From positions 434,001 to 498,000 of the forward strand of contig JBAIAA010000605.1 of the NCBI GenBank assembly GCA_037893245.1: 64,000 bases of DNA, in the 5' to 3' direction. Under the pieces are notes generated by a model. It ran no database searches. It worked only from the letters and a program-made list of their open reading frames with translations, and was not told the DNA's origin. This DNA is from Crossaster papposus (lineage: Eukaryota; Echinodermata; Asteroidea; Velatida; Solasteridae). Position numbers and translations under genes: made by a program. How positions within the stretch are numbered: the first letter of the stretch is position 1; each line of letters begins with the position of its first letter. This document shows positions 54,301-63,558 of this stretch, piece by piece.

Positions 54301-56556
54301 GTTGACACGGCTATTTGTGTTCACATCAGTGACCCAGGCATTAAGAGGTAAGGGTTCCTTCTTGTTTTCAATTGACAGTAAGTCATTACTTCTGCGGTCT
54401 TTACTCCTGAGCTGTGTAGGGAAGCTACTAGTAATACCTATGGTCATCTGGGGAACGACGGACATTGAGACTTGTATGTGGTTGACGCGGCTATTTGTGT
54501 TCACATCAGCTACCCAGGCCTTAAGAGGTAAGAGTTCCTTCTTGTTTTCAATTGACAGTAAGTCATTACTTCTGCGGTCTTTACTCCAGAGCTGTGTAGG
54601 GAAGCTACTAGTAATACCTATGGTCATCTGGGGAACGACGGACATTGAGACTTGTATGTGGTTGACGCGGCTATTTGTGTTCACATCAGCTACCCAGGCC
54701 TTAAGAGGTAAGGATTCCTTCTTGTTTTCAATTGACAGTAAGTCATTACTTCTGCGGTCTTTACTCCTGAGCTGTGTAGGGAAGCTACTAGTAATACCTA
54801 TGGTCATCTGGGGAACGACAGACATTGAGACTTGTATGTGGTTGACACGGCTATTTGTGTTCACATCAGTGACCCAGGCATTAAGAGGTAAGGGTTCCTT
54901 CTTGTTTTTAATTGACAGTAAGTCATTACTTCTGCGGTCTTTACTCCTGAGCTGTGTAGGGAAGCTACTAGTAATACCTATGGTCATCTGGGGAACGACA
55001 GACATTGAGACTTGTATGTGGTTGACACGGCTATTTGTGTTCACATCAGTGACCCAGGTATTAAGAGGTAAGGGTTCCTTCTTGTTTTCAATTGACAGTA
55101 AGTCATTACTTCTGCGGTCTTTACTCCTGAGCTGTGTAGGGAAGCTACTAGTAATACCTATGGTCATCTGGGGAACGACAGACATTGAGACTTGTATGTG
55201 GTTGACGCGGTTATTTGTGTTCACATCAGCCACCCAGGCCTTAAGAGGTAAGGATTCCTTCTTGTTTTCAATTGACAGTAAGTCATTACTTCTGCGGTCT
55301 TTACTCCAGAGCTGTGTAGGGAAGCTACTAGTAATACCTATGGTCATCTGGGGAACGACAGACATTGAGACTTGTATGTGGTTGACACGGCTATTTGTGT
55401 TCACATCATTGACCCAGGCATTAAGAGGTAAGGGTTCCTTCTTGTTTTCAATTGACAGTAAGTCATTACTTCTGTGGTCTTTACTCCAGAGCTGTGTAGG
55501 GAAGCTACTAGTAATACCTATGGTCATCAGGGGAACGACGGACATTGAGACTTGTATGTGGTTGACGCGGCTATTTGTGTTCACATCGGCTACCCGATCC
55601 AGGTAAGGGAGCTTTAACCAAGGTAAAATCTCAGGAACGTTTCACTGAGCACTTCAAAGCAATGAAATTGTTGTTAATTGCGACTAACATGCAGTTTAAG
55701 GTTGATTTACCCAACAATAATTGTACATGTACATTGTTCTGAAGTAGGCAGCAAATTAATTCACTAGATTTGCTACTCGAGTTGCTGATTGTATTCCGGT
55801 TTTTTTTTAAGTAACAGAAGTGTTGCTCAAAGAAAACCAACAAACTTACATTGACTTGCTCAAAATGCTTGCTACATAAACTTTGAAATCTACAGATCAA
55901 AGAGACTTTTACTATATTACGTGATTCAGGGACAGTTTTACGCTAGCAACCCCCAGCTCAAAAAATAGTCTGGTGTCTTTGGGCCATTCTCACCCATTGA
56001 GAACAATGAACAATGGTGCCGAGTGTCTCTTACGTAAGTATGCAAGAGTTTGCACCAAATCACGTTGCATATATAGGGTGGCCCCCAAAATAACGGTCAA
56101 AGTGCCAAATTGGTAAACAAACGGTGGATTCTTTCTGGAGAAAAAGATATTAAAGATAGGGTCTGGAGCTAAAACTACTGGACCAAAATGAGATTTCTTG
56201 GTCTCTTGGTTTTTCTTTTAGAAGGATTCTCCATCCATTAGTAGAGATAGTTTTGGCTTTGGGTGGTGTGTGCTTGTCTATTTTTTTTGTGGGCCACCCT
56301 CTATAGTAACAGTCTCTTTGGTCTGGAGATCGTGGGAAAGTTAAAATGTGCCAAGCATTTTGAGCAAGTCGGTGCACCAGATGTTAACTCGCAAATGGTT
56401 AATCCCGATTTCTTCTCTGTTTTTATTGCAGTCATAATGCATTCACATACTGCAGTGGCGAGCAGTTTGATCTTGTTGGGGTTTTCAGCACAGTATCTGT
56501 CCACCCATCTTTCACCCCTTCTGGAGTGGGTTTTGATGCAGGACTTGGCTTTATGA
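42148..56556 (+). CDS. ARV1: ARV1 lipid-homeostasis membrane protein, 6 exons, 263 aa
   Basis: ARV1 is an ER multi-span protein needed for sterol distribution and GPI-anchor synthesis (family knowledge). Coding exons are 42148-42309, 44044-44163, 47235-47394, 47805-47880, one copy of exon 5 (first copy 50961-51109) and 56432-56556. All introns are GT-AG and phases run 0, 0, 1, 2, 1, giving 792 nt or 263 residues; the human protein is 271. The N-terminal Arv1 homology domain has the zinc ribbon CIEC (Cys30, Cys33) with CTNC (Cys54, Cys57), then [11 protein letters not shown] and the [11 protein letters not shown] motif. Hydrophobic segments come from exons 3-4, exon 5 (two) and exon 6. Exon 5 exists 26 times in tandem, and the 3' end of exon 2 has its own array. 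The gene appears functional if exactly one exon-5 copy is spliced in. Confidence 0.92.
42714..43098 (+). mobile_element. TTAA-type MITE, AGGTAGGATACACCATT family, in ARV1 intron 1
   Basis: Ends AAGGTAGGGTACACCATTGG and GTTGTACCCTACCTTAA. The inside carries GCGATCACCGGACGGCGATCGC, the family's central palindrome. Confidence 0.87.
43135..43945 (-). pseudogene. LINE reverse-transcriptase fragment in ARV1 intron 1
   Basis: On the minus strand, 43245-43691 stays open and encodes [19 protein letters not shown], then [23 protein letters not shown] and [12 protein letters not shown], the C-terminal RT region of CR1/Jockey-like non-LTR elements. Upstream on the same strand a broken frame shows the catalytic box RLFADDCL (near 43881-43899). 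5'-truncated and frameshifted. Confidence 0.87.
44044..44163 (+). CDS. ARV1: ARV1 exon 2 (founder of the 72/110-bp array)
   Basis: Acceptor gaccag, donor gtgagt at 44164, phase 0/0, 40 residues. It supplies the fourth zinc cysteine and the [20 protein letters not shown] and [11 protein letters not shown] signatures of the Arv1 homology domain. Confidence 0.92.
44119..45436 (+). repeat. 72/110-bp tandem array of exon 2 end plus donor, 14 copies
   Basis: The exon words ACCACAAGCCTACAGG through ACCAACAGTAAC, followed by gtgagt or gtgatt, recur with starts at 44121 (true exon), 44193, 44303, 44375, 44447, 44557, 44667, 44739, 44849, 44921, 45031, 45141, 45251 and 45361. Spacing is 72 or 110 bp. 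The longer type has an extra 38 bp containing TTAAAG(G/T)TAGTATACAACA and a second donor. Each unit carries CAACCCTAACCC. Reading past the true donor meets TAA in this segment. Confidence 0.95.
45474..45704 (+). repeat. Dispersed-repeat-like segment
   Basis: The text GTGGGAGGAAAACCCAAG, GAAAACCCACGGAATC and GGATTCAAATCAGGGC resembles the 3' portion of widespread SINE/LINE families in marine animals. The assignment rests on memory of style, not on alignment. Confidence 0.35.
45705..45955. mobile_element. 251-bp MITE with GGGCCCAATTTCTTGG ends
   Basis: Perfect inverted ends of about 23 bp (GGGCCCAATTTCTTGGCTC and complement) enclose TTAGCG-rich sequence. It lies in ARV1 intron 2. Confidence 0.9.
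46017..46480. mobile_element. 464-bp MITE with GTTCGCACTGGACTTTTT ends
   Basis: The left end AGCCCTGTTCGCACTGGAC and the complement of the right end (AGTCCAGTGCGAACACGGCT) match with few differences. The AAGTCCAGTG word recurs inside. A lone end of the same family is at 34236-34258. Confidence 0.85.
46801..47169 (+). mobile_element. TTAA-type MITE, AGGGATCGTATACG family, intact
   Basis: Starts TTAAAGGGATCGTATACG and ends CGTATACGATCCCTCTAA. Internal CGCAGTACTTCGAAGT is shared with the copy at 49112-50567. It lies 65 bp before ARV1 exon 3. Confidence 0.88.
47235..47394 (+). CDS. ARV1: ARV1 exon 3
   Basis: Acceptor ctatag, donor gtgggt at 47395, phase 0 in and 1 out. It encodes [18 protein letters not shown], a polar linker, and the start of a membrane segment ([10 protein letters not shown]). 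Confidence 0.92.
47805..47880 (+). CDS. ARV1: ARV1 exon 4
   Basis: Acceptor tgtcag, donor gtacgt at 47881, phase 1 in and 2 out. 76 nt encoding [17 protein letters not shown], which completes the first membrane segment. Confidence 0.92.
48793..49030 (+). repeat. 23-bp tandem repeat, about 10 copies
   Basis: GTGGCCAATCACTGCTCAATGTT repeated almost perfectly. Because 23 is not a multiple of three and the unit has no stop, three long overlapping frames appear; none is a gene. It contains the CCAAT word in each unit. Confidence 0.95.
49112..50567 (+). mobile_element. TTAA-type MITE, AGGGATCGTATACG family, split by an insertion
   Basis: TTAAAGGGATCGTATACG at the left and GTATATGATCCCTTTAA at the right, homologous on both flanks of the nested element to the intact copy at 46801-47169. 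Confidence 0.88.
49185..50236. mobile_element. Nested hAT-like non-autonomous element, 1,052 bp
   Basis: It begins TAAGGGTGTGCG and ends CGGCACGGCCTTA (imperfect inverted ends). It is flanked by a perfect 8-bp duplication ATATATAC (49177-49184 and 50237-50244), the length typical of hAT transposases. Subterminal GGGTACCCGGGTACCCG words occur near both ends. No transposase is visible. Confidence 0.9.
50961..51109 (+). CDS. ARV1: ARV1 exon 5, first copy
   Basis: Joins exon 4 in phase 2 and exits in phase 1, as exon 6 requires. It encodes [20 protein letters not shown], a membrane segment, then [11 protein letters not shown] and [14 protein letters not shown]. Its upstream polypyrimidine tract is the strongest in the array, so it is the likely default copy. 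Confidence 0.85.
55459..55602 (+). CDS. ARV1: ARV1 exon 5, divergent last copy (26th)
   Basis: A 144-nt copy whose 3' end reads GGCTACCCGATCCAG before gtaagg, instead of the usual TTAAGAG. It also has unique Trp and Arg substitutions (LLLWSL, MVIRG). Its length is a multiple of three, so it exits in phase 2 and would join exon 6 in another frame. It may be a pseudo-exon or an alternative exon. Confidence 0.7.
56072..56305. mobile_element. 234-bp mariner-like MITE
   Basis: The left end TATAGGGTGGCCCCCAAAA and the complement of the right end (TATAGAGGGTGGCCCACAAA) are inverted repeats, with TA at the borders. It sits in the last ARV1 intron. Confidence 0.82.
56432..56556 (+). CDS. ARV1: ARV1 exon 6: C-terminal segment
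   Basis: Acceptor attgcag. With the phase-1 base of exon 5 it reads VIMHSH, then a hydrophobic segment ([15 protein letters not shown]), and stops at TGA 56554-56556. A second frame through the same exon, reachable from the divergent last exon-5 copy, stays open for about 60 codons to TAG near 56612. Confidence 0.83.
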
Positions 56557-57355
56557 CCAACAAGGGAGCATTCACATTCGCTCATTGCCCACCGGCCATA
56601 CTGATTGGATAGGTCGTGTTTGACCCGTGACCTGTAGAGGTCACCAGTTCTGCATCAGTACAACGTTCAATCATGGCGACTCGGCTAATGTTGGAACATG
56701 TTGTGCCTATCAAAGATTGCATTGTGTTATCAAAGATTTCATTGTGTCGCCTGAATCTCTCCGACACTAGAACTATAGGGCTCCTGTTGCCAACAAGATA
56801 ATCCTTAAAAAGGTGAAAATAATCCCCACTCCACAGTCATTAACAAAGCAAGATGGCGGACAACGAAGTTCACTGACCACATGAATGAACAGCTGATAGT
56901 AAGCACGGGCCAATCACAGGTCTTCTGTGATTGTTTTTCGAACCCCAGTTAGGCTTTGGCTCCATCACCATTGCTAAACTGCATGAACGAAGCCAAATTA
57001 GGAGACAAATCTTGGGTTATGACTCAAGCTAGGACTTATTTGCATATGTCTTGACACGCTATCCAGAATGCTGTGCATTTCCTTCACATAAATCTGCAAA
57101 GCTTATCAGCATTTCCCAGCACCCAGCATGGGCGGTGAGTGGTGGGGACGAGCGAGGCGTTCACAATGCTTCTCAGGATACACTTCAATTGCACCAATCT
57201 CTAATTTGTTTTTTGCCTTACGAACCTTCTATGGGAAAGCATAGGATAAATAAATAAGCAATAGTGCAAGTAATTTTCATATCGTCAATTTTATTTAACA
57301 TTTCAAATAAACCACAGAAACTTACTAGAATCGTAAAACATTTAAATACAAAAAG
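56557..57355 (+). other. ARV1 3' flank
   Basis: Possible 3' untranslated region. AATAAA occurs near 57248 and again near 57304. ATGGCG words at 56673 and 56851 have start-like contexts but no coding continuation was recognised. Confidence 0.45.
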
Positions 57356-57369
57356 ATTTTAAAAAAAAC

Positions 57370-57455
57370 TAGAGCGGGGCTTGAACCTGTAACCTGTGAA
57401 TTACTGTTTGGGTACTTTTACCAGTTGGTAGAGCAGCGGAACGATAATCCAGACA
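57370..57455. pseudogene. Rearranged tRNA-like remnant with inverted halves
   Basis: On the + strand CAGTTGGTAGAGCAGCGGA matches a tRNA D-arm/A-box. On the minus strand GGTTCAAGCCCCGCTCT is a T-arm/B-box and acceptor 3' half followed by TTTTTTTT, a Pol III terminator. The two halves point in opposite directions, so this is a tRNA or tRNA-derived SINE broken by an inversion, not a working tRNA gene. Confidence 0.55.
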
Positions 57456-59336
57456 ATTTCTTTGTTCAATTCTAAAAATGCATTTTGTTTAACATCAACA
57501 CAGGTGTGCCTTCAAATATGCTATGTAGTTCTGTCACAGGCAGCAGTAACATCAACTTCATGTGTGTGAAATAAATATCTGAAATACAACAGCTGTTTTT
57601 AGTGAAGGGAAGTTTCATAAATGGCACTTGCGCTAACATTAGAACCTCATAAAATCAACCAATAGATGGATTTGGAAAGATTTTGCAGGATTGAGGAAAA
57701 ACACCATTACTTTACATAGGGGTTTGATTGCTATTGATGGAGTTTTGGGAGATTTAAGAAATGTATGGTAAATATAGTGTGTTAGAAGAAATTAACAATA
57801 CGACCTTTAAAAACAGAAGTTCATTTTATTGTTACAGTGGAATGTTTTTATAACGAACACCGCAGGATCCACAGTGTTTGGTACATGTAATCGTTCAGTA
57901 TAAATGTAGTAATTTCTGGCCTTTTCCTTCTTTTCATTGAGAAAATAATAACCCCCTGTCACTCTTTAACATAAGGCAATGGACGTTTGACATAACCAGT
58001 AGATTTTCAAAAATCTGTTGACATTTTCAACATCCATGTTTAGCATGGTGTTTGGTATAGTCGCATTCCACTGTATCTGATTAAGGTGCAACTAAAAACA
58101 CAAAAACAAAGTAGAATCTAAAAGGGCTATTTTCCAGGGAACACATTTTGTGCAACTTTCTCTACTCTTAAACTATGTTATAACTATTAGAACCGAGGGC
58201 ATTGTTGCTGTGATGTCATTTCAGGAAGGAAATGTTCAAACTGAACCCCAAAGTGTGTCCATTAAAAACTTTTGGTGCTAAAATAGCGTCAATATTAAAG
58301 TTTCTGCCTGAAATGACATCACACATTTGCTCAAGAATATGAAAATTGTCAACATAAAAATATAAAAGAAATCAAAATACGAAAATATAAAAAACAGGAT
58401 ACAAAGGTGCAATTATTAGGTTCCACTTTTTGGTCAACTTTGAAATTGCCTTAAAGCGTTTCACAAGATGAAATTTGCAGATTTGTGTTTTTACGAGGGA
58501 TTCTTTCAAAAACCAGAGTCAATGATTTTTCTAAAAAAATATCTTAGGACAACACAGAGTATACAGTGTGAAGAGCTAACAAATTTAATATTGATTTAAC
58601 TTGAAGCATAAATAAGTGGCATTCTATACTTGGTTCAAGACGTTGATCGTGTTTAGGAATAGAAGCAGTTCCTCTTCAAGCTAGAGACACTTGAAACAAG
58701 ACTAGTGGGCTAATCTGACATTGCTATACCCAGCACGATATGTGGCAGAGGGGTAACCCCCCCCCCTTCTTATCCCTATACTTTATACACACTCAACACT
58801 ATTGTAACCTAACCCATCCCCCCTTGAAACCTAAAAGGAATTCTTGAGATTCTGGGAACATAATGGTCAACACAAAAGAGGAGGGGTTTTCTCTGCCACA
58901 TATCATGCTTCATATGGACATTGCACCTTTGAATGCCATGTTTTCATTTGTAGAAGAGGTTGAGGTGTTGTAGAGGAGTCAAGGCACCTAACATGGGTCT
59001 CAAGTAACAAGTCAATTGGGTTCATGCTTGGGATTCATCACAATACTAAAATCTTCCTGCCTTAATTGTATAAAACAATGCAAATAATAATCAACATAAA
59101 CTTTATACTAGACAGGATATTCCCCCCAAAAAATACACAACCATATTTCCAGGTACTTTGTGATACTAATTTTTAGTAATAGGAAATTTGTTGGATCAAT
59201 TGTTATTTCCACAAAATCTGACAATTTCCATGACATTTAACACCATTTAACACCATTTTGCAGAAAATGGTTGTTTCATACTGATGAACCACTGATGTTG
59301 GGCTAACCATTTGTTAGCTTTGGAAAATAAATTTTA
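57456..59336. other. Intergenic, nothing recognised
   Basis: AT-rich sequence without convincing coding frames on either strand. It could hold an untranslated region of a neighbouring gene. Confidence 0.5.
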
Positions 59337-59664
59337 ATTAAAGGTAAGATACACCATTTGCAAATATCGAACAATTTGACTGCCGAATTATTAAGATATC
59401 TCTCTTATTTGAAAGTAAATATTGATTCTAGGCATCCAGCAAAATGATTGCGCTAGCTATCCTGCAGTGATAATGTTCCGAAAATTGTTATTTAAACAAA
59501 TCGCGATTGCCACAACATAACAACTGCCCAACACTGTTTTTCTTGCTTTTCTCAGCATCCATGATTGTAAAAATTCAGGCAGGTCAGTTAAACGATATTT
59601 ACTATAAAATCCAACCCCCAAATCATAATAATTCAAGCAATTACTAATGGTGTATCCTACCTTT
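59337..59664 (-). mobile_element. TTAA-type MITE, AGGTAGGATACACCATT family, copy 6
   Basis: Ends TTAAAGGTAAGATACACC and GGTGTATCCTACCTTTAA with the internal GGCATCCAGCAAAATGATTG block. Confidence 0.87.
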
Positions 59665-60899
59665 AATAATGGCCTTTTTTAAGCTTGCATGATCTTGTAT
59701 GATCTTGTTTTTCATGACCCGTGGGAAGCCTGTAAAGACTTTTTACCGTAACTCTTGACTGGGTGGTCAGATTGAAAATCAGCATATTCAAGTACTTGGA
59801 AATAAGTGGTTTGTTTTGGACATCCTGTATATCAACATGTTACAAAATTAAACAATTTATAAGTGTGTATATATACTACCGGTACTTGAAGTAGATTCTG
59901 GCTATTTCTGGAACACACAAAGTGTAAGGAATTCTGCTTAAATATAAATCCAAACATGTCAATGTACAGTTGGTTTTATTACAAATAAATGTACATCCTC
60001 CTTCCTGTATAAGGTTTTTATATAAACATCTATAGATGTGGGATTACATGCAAAAATACAAATACTTTTTTTTCCCTTTATATTTTTACAAAAATAATCA
60101 GTGATTTGCAAAATATGAAACTATATTCTGTACACATGATATCATGCTTACAGGTAATTGTCCTTTCACACAAAGGCTTTTTGACTGTTAAGCTTTTAAG
60201 ATTTTACTTTTTAGGCATCAGAGAAACTTAAAGAAAGGTTTAAAAATGGTCTTGTTTTTGAAAGAAAAAAATGTTTAAGAAATTACCTTTAGTTGAAATA
60301 TAACCTCATTTTTGTACTGATCACACACAATGCAACAAGCGTTGTTTTTTCTCCTAGAAACAATCGACACTTTTTCTAATAAGCCACCACATTGAGGCAC
60401 TAGGTGCTACATTATTGTAAGACACAGGACCTCTTCTCTTTTTAATTTTCTCCCAAAGAAAACACTAAAATTTTAAGAATCCCGCAATAAGCCTGTCGGC
60501 CTCCTACGCCCCAATCACCAGTTAAATGTGATCATCCACCACATAGCGGCTGTAAAGTCAAAGTTTTCACTATGGAGGTTGGTGTAATGTTGGAAAGAGT
60601 ACCTCGTTAGCTGTAAAATGAGAGCAGAGACTTACCTGTGTTCAGTGTGCTCGAAATGAGCGGCTCAACTTGTAACACAAGTTTTGTAGGTTTCGTCAGA
60701 TTCGTACAGATTTCTAAACTGATTGTCCTCCCAAAAACGTAGTTTTCCCGATTTTTTAAAAGAATGATCAATTTGAATTTCTCAGAACTAAAAGATTAAA
60801 GTATATAATTTTGATTTATAAAAAAAAATAGAAAATACGGACTGATTTTGTTTACAGATTTGGTCTCCTTTACTTTACAACCTGTTTGTGGTGGACGGT
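59665..60899. other. Intergenic; possible minus-strand first-exon donor near 60635
   Basis: Mostly AT-rich. At 60550-60680 composition becomes more balanced, and the minus strand reads GAACACAG followed by gtaagtctc, a strong donor. No linked acceptor or coding sequence was identified. Confidence 0.3.
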
Positions 60900-61353
60900 A
60901 TATAAACTACTCACAAAAAGTATCGAGACACTTAACAATGAGCCAATAATTAACGGCCCGAAGGGGTACATGGATTAATCGAAGCAAATAACCAGTGCAT
61001 AATTTTGCGTATTTTGACACCTCGATTGTTGAGATACGATGTTGCAGAGCGGAGTTATTGTCATTTCAATGGTCGTAGGTCCAGTTTCAAAAGTGACAAT
61101 CATCCATATAGAAGCAGGTTTGCATTATTGTTTTGAATGATCAGGTTCTGCTTCTATAGGGATGATTGTCACTTTTGAAACTGGACCTACGACCATTGAA
61201 ATGACAATAACTTCGCTCCGCAACTTCGTATATCTCAAAATACGCAGAACAAAACTATGCACTGGGTTATTTGATTTGATTAATCCATATCCCTTCAGGC
61301 CATTTATTATTGGCTCATTTGTAAGTGTCTCAATCCTCTTTGTGACGAGTATA
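60900..61353. mobile_element. 454-bp foldback element
   Basis: The left arm (TATAAACTACTCACAAAAAG, then AGACACTTA) and right arm (complement near 61310-61353) pair over almost the whole element. The inner arms are nearly perfect (TGGTCGTAGGTCCAGTTTCA and complement). No coding capacity. Confidence 0.88.
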
Positions 61354-61969
61354 CATTGATTTACTTACAAGTAGACTGTGCACAGATGTACGCTCAATGG
61401 TTACAAGGGGGTGTTTAAGGAGAGATTCAAATATGCTGCTGAGGATACCAGAAACTCGACCACAGTTTGCGCACTCAGAAAAAACAAAAAGTTGTGCATA
61501 CTTCATCAGTACATGAAATGGTTACCCTGCCTCGTCTATTGTTCGTGTATGGAGTTTATAGTAGTCATTTTCTTGACATGTCCCATAAGGTTTGTACAAT
61601 GTACATGAAAACCTTCGGAGGACTTGGTACTCAGATTATGTAACCCCTTTGTTACAAGTCCTCAGTTGTAAATAATGACCTTTTCAAAAAAGACATTCCT
61701 GAAGGCACCAAGCTTTTAACAAACTAAACATGTTTGTAAACAAAATAAACATGTTTGTAAACCAAATCTGTACATGTATCTTCCAGACAATTCCATTTGG
61801 AATAGGGTAGTAATTATTTACAGTTGGCAGTATACCGACACAAAATGATACACGTCTCATTTTAAATTATTCACCACTTTTTAGTACCACATTTAGTATT
61901 GAACATTGGGTAATAGAAGGCGTAAATAAATATGGCACATGCAAAGATTTCACTACATATTTGCGTTCG

Positions 61970-62194
61970 TTAACCCGATGTATACACGCAAAGTTTTTTC
62001 TGGAATTCAAAACGGATGACGGATAAACACACGTCACGAATAAGGCTTGGAACGACTGGCTTGCAGCGAGCGAGGCCAGAAATATCAGGGTGTGCTATCC
62101 ACAGGGGCTGGCCTGACCCGTCTCGGATAGAGGTTTGTGAAAAACAATTCCGCCCCCGGGCCAGGTCAAAATAATCCAGCCGCAAATTGGTTAA
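61970..62194 (+). mobile_element. MITE of CCAGTTCGCGCCGG family, diverged
   Basis: TTAACCCGATGTATAC at the left, CGCAAATTGGTTAA at the right, with ATTCAAAACGGATGACGGATAAAC and GCGAGGCCAGAAAT inside. Confidence 0.78.
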
Positions 62195-62954
62195 TGGTGC
62201 CACCTAAAATCACACTGTCATTTTGGAACAAGGTGAACAAGGCTGAAAAGTGGACCATTTATAAAATCTTCCAAACCAAGTATTACAACGGCAAGTGCGG
62301 TGTCAAATTAAAGTACACAGATTTTAATTGGGTGTAGGGCCAAATTGATGGAATGTAGGCAAGTGTGCAGATTCTTTTTGTGGGGGAGAGGGGGAGGGCA
62401 AAATCATGGATTTTTGGTAAACATTTTGAAACCTCGTTTTAACATGCAAAATGTTAGGTAGTTTCACATTACAATTTTTTAAAATAATTTAGCCTCTAGT
62501 ATAGATTTATTTAGTAATATCCAGAGGTCACACTGTTACCGTCACACTTTTACCGTACATCATCGTTTTTGTCTCTTAAACCTAGGAGATTTCTTTCAAC
62601 TTGTTTTTGGTGATCAAAATAAGGATCCATTCTGTTTTGTTCACACACAGGTGTTTTGCAAATCACACACAAAGCAGAATTTCCCCATCAACGTTGCCCG
62701 TCACTAATAGAATGTAGAACCAACCACCACCCATCTTAAATACAACGCAAACAAGTTCTTTACACCAAATTACATATTTTTGTTTAGCTTGCCCATCTTT
62801 TAACCCCCAAACCACCATCTTTCATATGCACATTTACAAACTTTCAAGGTAAAAATTAAGTCGATTTATAAACACATTTCATAAAATACACTTCATAAAA
62901 TACACTTCATCCAAAGACTGCAGACCACGTTGTTTGTGATGTCACTCCTGTTTA
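62195..62954. other. Intergenic, nothing recognised
   Basis: AT-rich DNA without coding signal. Confidence 0.5.
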
Positions 62955-63169
62955 TTAACCAGTTCGCGCCGGAGGACGTCTATACGCGCAAAGTTTTCAC
63001 CAGATTCAAAACGGATGACGCATAAACACGTCACGAGCAAGGCCGGAAATGTCTGTCAGCAGTGAGCAAGGCCGGTACCATCAGCCTGAACCCGCCTCAG
63101 ATCGAGTTTCGTACAAAATATTCCAGCGCCTCAGCTCGATGTTAAAATATTTCCGGCGCGAACTGGTTC
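62955..63169 (+). mobile_element. MITE of CCAGTTCGCGCCGG family
   Basis: TTAACCAGTTCGCGCCGGAG at the left and CCGGCGCGAACTGG at the right, with the typical GAGCAAGGCCGGAAATGT core. It is close in sequence to the copy at 63559. Confidence 0.9.
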
Positions 63170-63558
63170 ACAGGTGCTTGCAGGCAACACAGCCCTCTAC
63201 AGTACATGTAGCTTTCTCAACACTGTACACATTTAAAACGTCAAGCTCTTCAAATCCATCCATTTATACACAGGAGACAGTGTGCAATAGAATCACTTGT
63301 TTCTGAACAGGATTCTCTTTTTCTTGTAACCACAATAATGCATTAATATACAAACAAATATTGCTTGGTCTACAATGCACAGGTTTTCGTTACATTCAGC
63401 TGCAATGCTTTTTAACAGTTTTCATTCAGAGTACGAAACAGAAGTCAGTGTAAGGCTCGCTTCATTTGGTAGATGGCAGAGATTATGCTGTCAAATTTTA
63501 ATGAATTTTTGTTGTTGGGGGAGGGGGTGCTAAAGTTACTTCAAAAATATAAATTCCG

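Larger units (their letters stand above)
50951..55608 (+). repeat. ARV1: 26-copy tandem array of ARV1 exon 5 (180-bp unit)
   Basis: Each unit is a complete 149-nt exon with acceptor (ttgacag) and donor (gtaag), plus a 31-nt remnant intron. Exon starts are 50961, 51140, then every 180 bp to 52040, 52219, then every 180 bp to 55459. Two spacings are 179 because the remnant intron has lost one base. Only the first copy follows a long pure T tract. The first copy starts with C and has ATACCC; all others start with T and have ATACCT, both synonymous. Copies differ at a few positions (Ala/Val/Leu in TS-A-TQAL; Leu/Gln in RSLLLS). Long frames on both strands are consequences of the 3x60 period. Confidence 0.97.

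Noticed and set aside
52171..55584. An 1,137-codon open frame on the minus strand and an 1,134-codon frame on the + strand across the exon-5 array
   Set aside because: Both arise because the 180-bp unit is a multiple of three and has a stop-free frame on each strand. The + frame reads through splice sites and remnant introns, and the minus frame has no gene support. They break where a remnant intron loses one base.
50951..55608. CRISPR-like or other prokaryotic direct-repeat array
   Set aside because: The unit is a spliced eukaryotic exon without unique spacers; the window is clearly a metazoan genome.
60600..60680. U1 snRNA-like ACTTACCTG
   Set aside because: Only the short donor-complementary word matches; the rest of U1 is absent. 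It is simply the complement of a strong 5' splice site.
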